Made by a program: the position numbers and the translations under genes
Notes under the pieces: model-generated
The model's database searches: none
Told to the model about the DNA's origin: nothing
The model's input: the letters and a program-made list of their open reading frames with translations, nothing else
Source of the DNA: Bacilli bacterium
GTDB lineage: Bacteria; Bacillota_I; Bacilli_A; RF39; UBA660
Assembly: GCA_900757295.1 (NCBI GenBank)
Contig: CAAENH010000019.1
Span: 1 to 5,226, forward strand
Direction of reading: 5' to 3'
DNA: 5,226 nucleotides
Part shown: one piece after another, positions 1 through 5,226 of the stretch
Layout: the number at the start of each line of letters is the position of its first letter
How positions within the stretch are numbered: the stretch's first letter is position 1

Positions 1-132
1 GAAATTACGATAATGAAATTATCTAAAAAAGCTTTAAACAGAATTGAAACAGAAATAACTGAATATATGATTAAAGAAAAACAAAAGTATCAAAATCAAA
101 ATAGCAGTGATGAAAATGAAAAAGAAATATAA
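1..132 (+). CDS. 3' end of an unrecognised protein (partial)
   Basis: An open frame enters from the left edge and stops with TAA at 130-132, leaving 43 C-terminal residues. The visible part is a charged, probably helical stretch (LSKKALNRIETEITEYMIKE) followed by a polar, acidic tail (residues about 35-43, SSDENEKEI), as is typical of a disordered C-terminus. I do not recognise the family. The last 17-26 bases overlap the start of the next gene in another frame, which implies translational coupling and one operon. Because the 5' part is outside the window, no function is offered. Confidence 0.6.
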   Translation, partial: EITIMKLSKKALNRIETEITEYMIKEKQKYQNQNSSDENEKEI

Positions 133-1216
133 AGTAATTATTTGTTTATTAATAATTATCTTAGTTATTATTTTTCTAAAAAGGGATCGTAACTATGAAA
201 TAAATTATAAAATAAATAATTATGATGTATATGAAAAATATCTAAAAAAAGAACAAACAACTTATATAAAGGTATTAGAAAATAGAAGAGTATATGAATT
301 TGTTTTCTCTAAAAAAATATCTAAAAAAGGTGTTAATAAAATAGATTTTTATCAACAGGATAAAATATATTGCCTAAATATCCAAGTAAAAGATACTAAG
401 ACTACGCCTATTTGTTACCAAAATAACGAAGCAACATCTATTAATAATATAAATAACAAAAAAATAAAAGAACATTATAAAATTACTGATTCTAAAGAGA
501 GTAAAATTGATAAAATAGATAATATTTCAGTATATGATTATGACAATTACAGTTATTTTATATGGGATTATCAAAACTTTAAATATTTTTCTAATAAAAG
601 ACAAGAAATAATAAATATTACCCAAAATGATGTTTACAATTTAAATTTAGTTTATAAATTTGATAAATATTTATTAATAGCTGATCAAACAAATTATGAT
701 TTTAATACAATTATAGTTATCAACATGAAAACATTAAAAAAAGATGTATGGAACTTAGATTATCAGATTTCTCAAGATAGCTATTTTTTAGGAGATTTAG
801 ATAAAAGTGTTTATTTACTAGATAAAAAAAGTAAAGTAGAATATGAATTAGTTCCATCTCATAAAAAAATGCGAATAGTAGGAACTGCTAATAAAACTGC
901 TGTATTTTACAATAATAATTTAGAAGAAATTAATATTCAAAAGCTTGTAAGCAAAGAAAAAAAATTCATTAAAGAAAAAGTTTATAACTATAAAATTGTT
1001 GATAAAAAGTTATATCTATCGTATATCAACAGTGATAATATGATAAATATAGATCAAAATGAAAATATAAAAATAGTTGATCAAATAGATGAAACTGTAT
1101 TTTATTTAATAGATGATAAATTATATTCATTTAATTCAAAAAACTTAAAAAAATTATTAATGCAAAATTACGAATGGAATTTTAATTCAGATAATATATT
1201 TTATATTTATAAATAA
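107..1216 (+). CDS. Membrane-anchored extracytoplasmic protein, function unknown
   Basis: This 369-residue protein has a short Lys-rich N-terminus, then one strongly hydrophobic segment at about residues 9-24 and a positive KRDR stop. It is therefore either an N-terminal anchor with the bulk outside or an uncleaved signal. Cys13 is not in a lipobox (VIIC, no small residue before Cys). The remainder is rich in Lys, Asn, Asp and aromatic residues. It shows recurring short beta-strand patterns such as VYLLDKKSK and YLIDDKLYSFNSKNL, reminiscent of beta-propeller blades; I cannot assign a family. Cys89 and Cys103 sit in adjacent predicted strands and could form a disulfide outside the cell. Start choice is ambiguous: GTG 107, ATG 110 and ATG 116 are all in frame and none has a clear Shine-Dalgarno. 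The start overlaps the upstream gene, so coupling is likely. The LysM gene begins 43 bases downstream in the same direction, suggesting a shared transcript. Confidence 0.75.
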   Translation: MMKMKKKYKVIICLLIIILVIIFLKRDRNYEINYKINNYDVYEKYLKKEQTTYIKVLENRRVYEFVFSKKISKKGVNKIDFYQQDKIYCLNIQVKDTKTTPICYQNNEATSINNINNKKIKEHYKITDSKESKIDKIDNISVYDYDNYSYFIWDYQNFKYFSNKRQEIINITQNDVYNLNLVYKFDKYLLIADQTNYDFNTIIVINMKTLKKDVWNLDYQISQDSYFLGDLDKSVYLLDKKSKVEYELVPSHKKMRIVGTANKTAVFYNNNLEEINIQKLVSKEKKFIKEKVYNYKIVDKKLYLSYINSDNMINIDQNENIKIVDQIDETVFYLIDDKLYSFNSKNLKKLLMQNYEWNFNSDNIFYIYK

Positions 1217-1259
1217 CCATTTATTGGCTAATATCATATCTTAATATAGGAGTGATATT

Positions 1260-1712
1260 ATGTTTGAAAAATATACAATACAAAATGGTGAAAGCCTTAC
1301 AAGTATAGCCAAAAAATTTGATACTAATGTAAATATGTTACTTGATATTAATAATATAAGTTATGAAGATATGCTAAGAGCAGGTAGTGAAATAATTGTT
1401 CCAAAGAGTAAGGAAAAATATTTTGAATATTATACAATTGAAAAAGGAGATAATCTTTATAGAATAGCTTTAAAATATAATATAAATCCTGAATTATTAT
1501 CAAATTTAAATGGTTTAATGATGGATGATTATATTTACCCAGGACAAGAATTATTAATTCCTAAAAGCGGATATAGTTACTATATAACAACTGAAGGAGA
1601 TACATTAGATATAGTTGCTAATAGATTTAAAGTTAGTAAAAATAAAATAATGACAGAAAATGAAACAATTTATTTAATGCCAGATCAATTACTAGTAAAT
1701 AAAAATTCCTAA
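1260..1712 (+). CDS. Triple LysM-domain peptidoglycan/chitin-type glycan-binding protein
   Basis: The 150-residue protein consists almost entirely of three LysM repeats at about residues 5-49, 58-102 and 107-147. Each opens with the Y-x-I-x-x-G-[ED]-[ST/N]-L signature (YTIQNGESL, YTIEKGDNL, YITTEGDTL). The first two end in the usual I-[IV]-P-K strand; the third is worn at its end (LMPDQLLVNK instead of L-x-P-G-Q-x-L-x-I-P). LysM binds N-acetylglucosamine-containing glycans, mainly peptidoglycan. No catalytic domain and no signal peptide or membrane segment is visible; the first LysM starts at residue 5. AGGAG at 1248-1252, seven bases before ATG 1260, fixes the start. A terminator follows directly at 1715, so this is the last gene of its operon. 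Signal-less LysM proteins are known among spore-coat proteins (SafA and YaaH types), but that role here is inference only. Confidence 0.9.
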   Translation: MFEKYTIQNGESLTSIAKKFDTNVNMLLDINNISYEDMLRAGSEIIVPKSKEKYFEYYTIEKGDNLYRIALKYNINPELLSNLNGLMMDDYIYPGQELLIPKSGYSYYITTEGDTLDIVANRFKVSKNKIMTENETIYLMPDQLLVNKNS

Positions 1713-1714
1713 AT

Positions 1715-1744
1715 AAGAAAGATATAACTTTCTTTTTTTTTTTT
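1715..1744 (+). terminator. Intrinsic terminator after the LysM gene
   Basis: A perfect 7-bp stem (AAGAAAG 1715-1721 with CTTTCTT 1728-1734) closes a 6-base ATATAA loop. It runs into an uninterrupted 12-T tract (1733-1744). The stem has only two G-C pairs, so the long U tract must do most of the work. It sits two bases after the LysM stop codon and separates that operon from the 530-residue membrane protein gene. Confidence 0.8.
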
Positions 1745-1751
1745 CATATAT

Positions 1752-1757
1752 TATAAT
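1752..1757 (+). promoter_or_regulatory. Candidate -10 box for the 530-residue protein gene
   Basis: A perfect TATAAT lies at 1752-1757, just past the terminator. A start near 1764 would leave a leader of about 18 bases that still contains the AGGAG at 1769-1773. A second TATAAT at 1763-1768 would start transcription beyond that Shine-Dalgarno and is less likely. No convincing -35 is present; the T tract of the terminator occupies that place. The assignment rests on need and position and is weak in an AT-rich genome. Confidence 0.3.
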
Positions 1758-1781
1758 TATCTTATAATAGGAGAGATATAA

Positions 1782-3374
1782 ATGATATTAAGAAAACCGT
1801 ATGCATTTTTAATAAAGAATTTCAAAAAAATTCACTTAATTCTTACATTTTTACTTGTATATTTGGCTATAAAAATATATGGAATAGTAAAATTCTTTAG
1901 TGAATATGCATCTAGTGGTTATTACAATGTAGTAAGTAATATTGCTGGTAGCCATATTAATATATTCATGTATATTGCAGTTATACTAATTTTAGCTGCA
2001 GGTATATTTATTTATATGTTAATGTATAACAAAAAAAAGAATACTAAGTATTATATGGCTTTAATAATATATTACATAATAGTATTTATAATGTTATCTG
2101 TTTCATTTGGAATATTTTCTAGTTTAGAGAAAGCATCGGCAGATGTTCAAATGGCTAGAATATATCGAGATGTTTCTTTAATGTTATCTTTACCACAGTA
2201 CTTCTTTATATTATATACATTTTTAAGAGGCTGTGGCTTTAACCTAAAACAATTCAATTTTCAGCTAGATTTAAAAGAATTAGAAATTGAAGCAAGTGAT
2301 GCTGAAGAAGTTGAATTAACAGTTGGAATAGAAACTTATAAAGCTAAAAGATCAATAAGAAGATTCATTAGAGAATTTAGTTATTATATAAAAGAAAATA
2401 CTTTTATATTTATTTGCATTATAAGTATTGTAGGGTTAGTAATAGGTACTAGTATATTTATGAATTTAAATGTTTATCATAAAGTTTATAAAGAAAATAA
2501 AGTTATACCATATAAAACATTTAATATTAAAGTAAATAAAAGCTATTTAACCAATAAGGATTATAGTGGAAAAGTGATATTAAACGATAAATATTATTTA
2601 GTTTTAAATGTTAATATATTAAATAGATCAACAATTAATAATAAAATAAAATTAACTGATTTTAGATTAAAAATAAATAATGATAATATATATCCAACTA
2701 AAAATAAAATGGAATATTTTGTTGATTTAGGTACTCCATATAAAGAGGATAAAATAAAAGCTAATTCTAATGATAATTATTTATTAATTTATGAATTAGA
2801 TAGTAATCAAATAAGAAAAAATTATATTATTAAAATTCTTGATTCAATAGACTATACAGTAGGAGACTTAAAAGCCAAATATAAAGATGTAAAAGTTATT
2901 CCTCAAAATTTAGAGAATATAACTGAAAAAAAAGAAACTAGTATTAATGAAGAGGTAAGTTTAAATAATAGTATAACTAAAAATAGTAAATTAAAAATTA
3001 ATAACTATGATATTCAAAATACTTATAAATATAATTATGATTTTTGTGTAGAAAATGAATGTAAGGTATCAACAAATATAATAACTCCTGACTATACTAA
3101 AGCATCTAATAGTTCATTAATAATTTTAGATTATGAGTTTAGTTTAGATGAAAATTCTTCTATTAAAAATATCAATTTTTTCTTTGAACAATATGCTAAA
3201 ATACGAGTAACAAATAATGATAACCAAACTGTTTATGATACTAAAAATTTAACTACATCTGAAATAAAAGATAAAATTGTTTTACAAACAGATTCAAGTA
3301 TAAAAACAGCAGATAAAATAGATTTAGTTTTAGATATAAGAAATACTGAATACATAATAAATTTAAAATCATAA
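1782..3374 (+). CDS. Polytopic membrane protein with large extracytoplasmic beta-rich domain
   Basis: In this 530-residue protein, hydrophobic segments lie at about residues 17-38, 61-82, 91-113, 130-148 (weaker, interrupted by Pro138) and 207-227. Between the fourth and fifth is a charged loop (about 150-205) with an acidic patch (ASDAEEVE, 171-178) followed by a basic one (KAKRSIRRFIRE). By the positive-inside rule the N-terminus and this loop are cytoplasmic, and residues 230-530 are outside. The first outer part (about 245-355, with YYLVLNVNILNRS and LTDFRLKINN) resembles the DUF4352/telokin-like Ig fold found on many Firmicute surface proteins; this is recognition by eye. Cys422 and Cys427 (FCVENECKV) could pair in the second outer part. 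ATG 1782 has AGGAG at 1769-1773, eight bases upstream. The gene stands alone: a terminator precedes it, and the tRNA-Cys promoter follows within 40 bases. Function unknown; a surface sensor or cell-wall-linked assembly role is speculative. Confidence 0.75.
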   Translation: MILRKPYAFLIKNFKKIHLILTFLLVYLAIKIYGIVKFFSEYASSGYYNVVSNIAGSHINIFMYIAVILILAAGIFIYMLMYNKKKNTKYYMALIIYYIIVFIMLSVSFGIFSSLEKASADVQMARIYRDVSLMLSLPQYFFILYTFLRGCGFNLKQFNFQLDLKELEIEASDAEEVELTVGIETYKAKRSIRRFIREFSYYIKENTFIFICIISIVGLVIGTSIFMNLNVYHKVYKENKVIPYKTFNIKVNKSYLTNKDYSGKVILNDKYYLVLNVNILNRSTINNKIKLTDFRLKINNDNIYPTKNKMEYFVDLGTPYKEDKIKANSNDNYLLIYELDSNQIRKNYIIKILDSIDYTVGDLKAKYKDVKVIPQNLENITEKKETSINEEVSLNNSITKNSKLKINNYDIQNTYKYNYDFCVENECKVSTNIITPDYTKASNSSLIILDYEFSLDENSSIKNINFFFEQYAKIRVTNNDNQTVYDTKNLTTSEIKDKIVLQTDSSIKTADKIDLVLDIRNTEYIINLKS

Positions 3375-3403
3375 TATTACTTTATATTCATATAATATAG
3401 TAG

Positions 3404-3432
3404 CACTAATTGACAAAAAATAAAGATTAGTG
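3404..3432. repeat. Perfect 7-bp inverted repeat over the tRNA-Cys promoter
   Basis: CACTAAT (3404-3410) and ATTAGTG (3426-3432) are exact inverted copies 15 bases apart, with arm centres 22 bases (two helical turns) apart. The left arm ends on the first base of the -35 box and the right arm abuts the -10 box. That layout suits a dimeric repressor site. It could also fold as RNA at the end of the upstream transcript, but no U tract follows, so it is a poor terminator. Confidence 0.4.
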
Positions 3433-3438
3433 TAAAAT
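3410..3438 (+). promoter_or_regulatory. Promoter of tRNA-Cys (sigma-70/sigma-A type)
   Basis: A perfect -35 TTGACA (3410-3415), a 17-base spacer and a near-consensus -10 TAAAAT (3433-3438) point to a start near 3445. That is about 23 bases before the mature tRNA 5' end. It is one of the two strongest promoter matches in the window and is correctly placed for a stable-RNA gene. Confidence 0.75.
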
Positions 3439-3466
3439 TAATACATAGGCATTTGCTTATGTATTA
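3439..3466. repeat. 12-bp near-perfect palindrome at the tRNA-Cys transcription start
   Basis: TAATACATAGGC (3439-3450) pairs with GCTTATGTATTA (3455-3466) around a 4-base ATTT loop. All 12 pairs form, one of them G-U. It begins directly after the -10 box and ends one base before the tRNA. If transcription starts near 3445 only the inner six pairs would be in RNA, so the full dyad exists only as DNA and could be an operator. If transcription starts earlier it would be a hairpin in the pre-tRNA leader. Confidence 0.5.
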
Positions 3467-3467
3467 T

Positions 3468-3541
3468 GGGTCTATAGCCAAGTGGTAAGGCGTGGGACTG
3501 CAACTCCCTGATCGTTGGTTCAAATCCGACTAGGCCCTCCA
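3468..3541 (+). tRNA. tRNA-Cys (anticodon GCA)
   Basis: A complete 74-base cloverleaf is visible. The acceptor stem is 3468-3474 with 3531-3537 (one U-G pair). The D stem is GCC 3477-3479 with GGC 3489-3491 and holds a standard AGTGGTAA loop. The anticodon stem is 3493-3497 with 3505-3509, and the loop CTGCAAC carries GCA at 3500-3502. A 4-base variable region follows. The T stem is GTTGG 3514-3518 with CCGAC 3526-3530 around TTCAAAT. Discriminator U at 3538 is the known identity base of tRNA-Cys, and CCA (3539-3541) is encoded. The outermost anticodon-stem position (3493 with 3509) is a U-U mismatch. It reads UGC/UGU codons, and it stands alone between its own promoter and terminator. Confidence 0.95.
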
Positions 3542-3585
3542 TTATGAAATCTGTTCAAACTTTTATAGTTTAGGAATTAAAATAT

Positions 3586-3621
3586 AAAAAGTATCAATTT
3601 TAAGAAGTTGGTACTTTTTTT
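3586..3621 (+). terminator. Strong hairpin with U tract downstream of tRNA-Cys
   Basis: A 15-bp stem forms between 3586-3600 and 3605-3619, closing a TAAG loop and including two G-U pairs. A 7-T run (3615-3621) partly overlaps the stem. It would end the tRNA-Cys transcript about 80 bases after the tRNA. Only 15 bases separate it from the Shine-Dalgarno of the next gene, leaving no room for a promoter between them. It may therefore also act as an attenuator for that gene, which could use a weak upstream pair, TTCAAA (3554-3559) and TAAAAT (3578-3583). Confidence 0.75.
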
Positions 3622-3651
3622 GTAGTTAAGTTTAAGAAAGGACAGGTTTAA

Positions 3652-3927
3652 ATGATTAAAATTGTAACGAAAGAATTAGAATTTGATAATGATTTAAAGA
3701 AGAAAATTGAGTTTGTATGCGATTTTTGTAATACTATACCTACTATAATAAATGGAAATATAAGAAATATTGAACATACAAATCTATCTTATATAGAACC
3801 ACATAGAATTATTATTAAAGGAATAACTTTTCTAGCATTTAATTATTCTAAAACTTTATATGTAGGTAATTTATCAAATAAAGTTGAAATAAAGGATTTA
3901 GAAACATTTATAAAACAATTAAACTAA
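3652..3927 (+). CDS. Small hypothetical protein, family not recognised
   Basis: This 91-residue reading frame starts at ATG 3652 with AAAGGA at 3637-3642, nine bases upstream. The protein is soluble, with no membrane segment. It has a charged N-terminal helix (about 8-22), a CxxC pair (Cys23, Cys26 in VCDFCNTIP), two His (42, 51), then beta-like segments (IIIKGITFLAF, TLYVGNL) and a C-terminal helix (KDLETFIKQL). The CxxC pair with nearby His might bind a metal or be redox active, but there is too little to claim a family. LYVGNL resembles the RNP2 motif of RRM domains, yet only 17 residues follow it, so it cannot be an RRM. It sits between the tRNA-Cys terminator and a gene-poor region leading to a recombinase remnant, so cargo of a decaying mobile element is plausible. 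Its leader resembles that of the recombinase. Confidence 0.6.
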   Translation: MIKIVTKELEFDNDLKKKIEFVCDFCNTIPTIINGNIRNIEHTNLSYIEPHRIIIKGITFLAFNYSKTLYVGNLSNKVEIKDLETFIKQLN

Positions 3928-3994
3928 ATTATATATTATTTAACCAACTTCTTTAAAATAAGGCTAAAAATAGCAATTATTGTGTTAATGCCTA

Positions 3995-4022
3995 TTGACT
4001 TTTAACTTTAAAGTGATATTAT
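3995..4022 (+). promoter_or_regulatory. Extended -10 promoter of the orphan leader unit, with spacer dyad
   Basis: TTGACT (3995-4000) is followed after 16 bases by TATTAT (4017-4022), preceded by TGA (4014-4016), which makes a TGnTATTAT extended -10. Transcription would start near 4029. An alternative -10, TATATA (4020-4025), gives a 19-base spacer. Inside the spacer is a perfect 10-bp palindrome, ACTTTAAAGT (4005-4014). A 19-base spacer carrying a dyad is the hallmark of MerR-family promoters, but no such regulator is in the window. Confidence 0.65.
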
Positions 4023-4030
4023 ATAAAGCC

Positions 4031-4061
4031 AATAAATGACGAGCAGTATCAGTCTTTTATT
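4031..4061 (+). ncRNA. Hairpin in the 5' leader of the 22-codon ORF
   Basis: AATAAA (4031-4036) pairs with TTTATT (4056-4061), and GAC (4038-4040) with GTC (4052-4054) across a single U-U mismatch. This leaves an 11-base loop, GAGCAGTATCA. It begins two or three bases after the predicted transcription start, so it would cap the RNA. No known riboswitch consensus is recognisable. It is not followed by a clean U tract, so it is a leader fold and not a terminator. Confidence 0.4.
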
Positions 4062-4065
4062 TGAA

Positions 4066-4078
4066 AGAAGGTACTTCT
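4066..4078 (+). promoter_or_regulatory. Shine-Dalgarno held in a small hairpin before the 22-codon ORF
   Basis: AGAAG (4066-4070) pairs exactly with CTTCT (4074-4078) around a GTA loop. The hairpin contains most of the AGAAGG ribosome site and ends on the base before ATG 4079. Without folding, AGAAGG lies seven bases before the ATG, an ideal spacing. Sequestration would dampen initiation, but a 5-bp, 3-base-loop hairpin is of modest stability. Confidence 0.45.
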
Positions 4079-4147
4079 ATGGTTGAATACATATTAAATC
4101 GAATAAATATATATAATAATTATTTTAAGAGGAGTCAAAGGTATTAG
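4079..4147 (+). CDS. 22-codon leader-peptide-like ORF
   Basis: ATG 4079 to TAG 4145-4147 encodes 22 residues beginning MVEYILNRINIYNN and ending KRSQRY. It is polar and basic, with no hydrophobic segment, so it does not look like a type I membrane toxin. Support comes from context: a strong promoter 60 bases upstream, a good ribosome site at ideal spacing, and a stop codon placed inside the 5' arm of the following terminator. A ribosome on the last codons would block that hairpin, which is how leader peptides control attenuation. Three Arg codons (CGA, AGG, AGG) fall in it, two near the end. There is no run of one amino acid that would name the signal. It may instead be a chance frame inside a small RNA. 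Confidence 0.4.
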   Translation: MVEYILNRINIYNNYFKRSQRY

Positions 4148-4178
4148 TTTGAACTAGTGCTTTCATCTCCCCTTTTTT
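4127..4178 (+). terminator. Terminator/attenuator overlapping the 22-codon ORF
   Basis: The upper stem of about 11 bp (4138-4148 with 4153-4163, including several G-U pairs) closes a TTGA loop. Below it is a symmetric 3-by-3 internal loop, then GGAG (4131-4134) with CTCC (4167-4170), and further pairs from 4127-4129. CCCC and a 6-T run (4173-4178) end it. Its 5' arm lies within the 3' end of the 22-codon ORF. No gene of ordinary size follows, so what it once controlled appears lost. Confidence 0.7.
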
Positions 4179-4306
4179 AGTAATAATAGGAATATGAAAG
4201 GAATTATAAAACACATTTATATATTTTAAAATATCCCTAGTGAATTAAAATAGTTATAAGTTAAAGTGTATTTATTTAAAATAATGTTTTTTCTTTATTT
4301 TATTAG

Positions 4307-4378
4307 GTATCAGGCATATTATGGAAAGATAAAGTACCAGACAAAATATCAGAAGAAATACCATATTTTTGGGTATAG
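4307..4378 (+). pseudogene. Coding scrap, possible C-terminus of a lost gene
   Basis: One frame reads 23 residues between two TAG stops (4304-4306 and 4376-4378), including GILWKDKVPDKISEEIPYFW. The two Trp, the Pro and the amphipathic EE/KK spacing look more protein-like than the surrounding AT-rich sequence, which otherwise translates to Ile/Asn/Lys/Tyr strings. There is no start codon or Shine-Dalgarno, and the stop lies immediately upstream. I do not recognise the parent protein. It may be a gene tail left by a deletion, possibly of the gene served by the upstream attenuator; chance cannot be excluded. Confidence 0.3.
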
Positions 4379-4403
4379 ACATTATTATATATTGTAGTAT
4401 TAT
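4376..4403 (+). promoter_or_regulatory. Candidate promoter for the recombinase
   Basis: TAGACA (4376-4381, five of six matches to TTGACA), a 16-base spacer and TATTAT (4398-4403) predict a start near 4410. The transcript would run straight into the hairpin at 4429-4458 before reaching the recombinase. No promoter fits between that hairpin and ATG 4483. Moderate match in an AT-rich background. Confidence 0.35.
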
Positions 4404-4428
4404 ACATTTAACACATCAAATAAATTTT

Positions 4429-4458
4429 AACATAAGGGAAAAAACTCTTGTGTTTTTT
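4429..4458 (+). terminator. Terminator or attenuator directly ahead of the recombinase
   Basis: AACATAAGGG (4429-4438) pairs with CTCTTGTGTT (4445-4454) around AAAAAA, giving ten pairs of which two are G-U. The 6-T run 4453-4458 follows. The recombinase Shine-Dalgarno (AAAGGA, 4469-4474) begins only ten bases later. Either it ends transcription from upstream genes, or it lies in the recombinase leader and requires read-through. Confidence 0.7.
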
Positions 4459-4482
4459 GTATTTAAAGAAAGGATTTGTAAA

Positions 4483-5226
<744 letters not shown>

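Larger units (their letters stand above)
3928..4482. other. 555-bp gene-poor region with regulatory remnants
   Basis: No open frame of ordinary size exists here on either strand. The region holds an extended -10 promoter, a hairpin leader, a 22-codon ORF with its terminator, a 23-residue coding scrap (4307-4378) and a second terminator just before the recombinase. From 4180 to 4300 I see only AT-rich sequence with no supported feature. The pattern of control elements without intact genes indicates deletion or erosion of genes once present. Confidence 0.6.

Noticed and set aside
107..150. Lipobox-like Cys13 (VIIC) in the 369-residue protein
   Set aside because: The residue before Cys is Ile rather than Gly, Ala or Ser, and the Cys is inside the hydrophobic core, so lipid modification is unlikely.
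3391..3396. TATAAT as an additional -10 box
   Set aside because: No -35 at suitable spacing (position 3368-3373 reads ATCATA), and the better TTGACA/TAAAAT pair lies just downstream.
3519..3541. tRNA-Cys 3' end as an integration (att) site
   Set aside because: No second copy of the tRNA 3' end is in the window, and large serine recombinases seldom use tRNA genes; tRNA targeting is typical of tyrosine integrases.
3856..3924. LYVGNL followed by a helix, like RNP2 of an RRM RNA-binding domain
   Set aside because: Only 17 residues follow LYVGNL before the stop, so RNP1 and most of the fold cannot exist; chance resemblance.
3953..3966. TTAAAATAAGGCTA matches the conserved core of Streptococcus-type Cas9 tracrRNA
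   Set aside because: No CRISPR repeats, anti-repeat partner or cas gene is present. The flanks do not form the tracrRNA nexus and terminator hairpins. A 14-base AT-rich match is weak alone.
4130..4171. Reverse-strand mini ORF (ATG at 4168 complement) preceded by GGGGAG
   Set aside because: The purine run is the complement of the terminator stem and touches the ATG with no spacing; 13 codons only.
4194..4229. 11-codon ORF after the attenuator
   Set aside because: It is too short, and the purine stretch is only about three bases from the ATG; no sign of selection.
4221..4234. 14-base perfect palindrome ATATTTTAAAATAT
   Set aside because: Pure A/T palindromes of this size are expected several times by chance in so AT-rich a window.

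Overview
The window comes from a very AT-rich, low-GC Gram-positive-type bacterium. Shine-Dalgarno sites are AGGAG or AAAGGA, promoters are TTGACA/TATAAT-like, and intrinsic terminators are common. No TGA is read as sense in any intact frame and Trp is always TGG, so the genetic code is the standard one. This argues against Mycoplasmatales and fits an uncultured Bacilli, Erysipelotrichia or Clostridia gut-type lineage; that assignment is inference.

Left part (1-3374), apparently chromosomal. The 3' end of an unrecognised gene overlaps a 369-codon gene for a membrane-anchored, probably extracytoplasmic protein with propeller-like sequence character. Next comes a three-LysM protein without a signal peptide, closed by an intrinsic terminator at 1715-1744. 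A monocistronic gene for a 530-residue protein follows, with about five membrane segments and a large outer beta-rich domain. These look like cell-envelope functions, but only LysM is a confident family call.

Middle part (3375-3621). A tRNA-Cys(GCA) gene has a consensus promoter overlapped by a perfect 7-bp inverted repeat. A 12-bp palindrome straddles the expected transcription start, and an intrinsic terminator lies downstream.

Right part (3622-5226), apparently accessory and decaying. It holds an orphan 91-codon gene, then 555 bp without a substantial gene, then a broken large serine recombinase with a nonsense codon, an internal out-of-frame deletion and a further stop. The 555-bp gap contains a compact unit that reads as an attenuator: extended -10 promoter, hairpin leader, a Shine-Dalgarno held in a hairpin, a 22-codon ORF, and a terminator whose 5' arm lies inside that ORF. 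No intact gene follows it. A short C-terminal-like coding scrap and a second terminator-plus-Shine-Dalgarno leader precede the recombinase. The simplest reading is the eroded end of a mobile element beside tRNA-Cys, with the attenuator as the most intriguing remnant.
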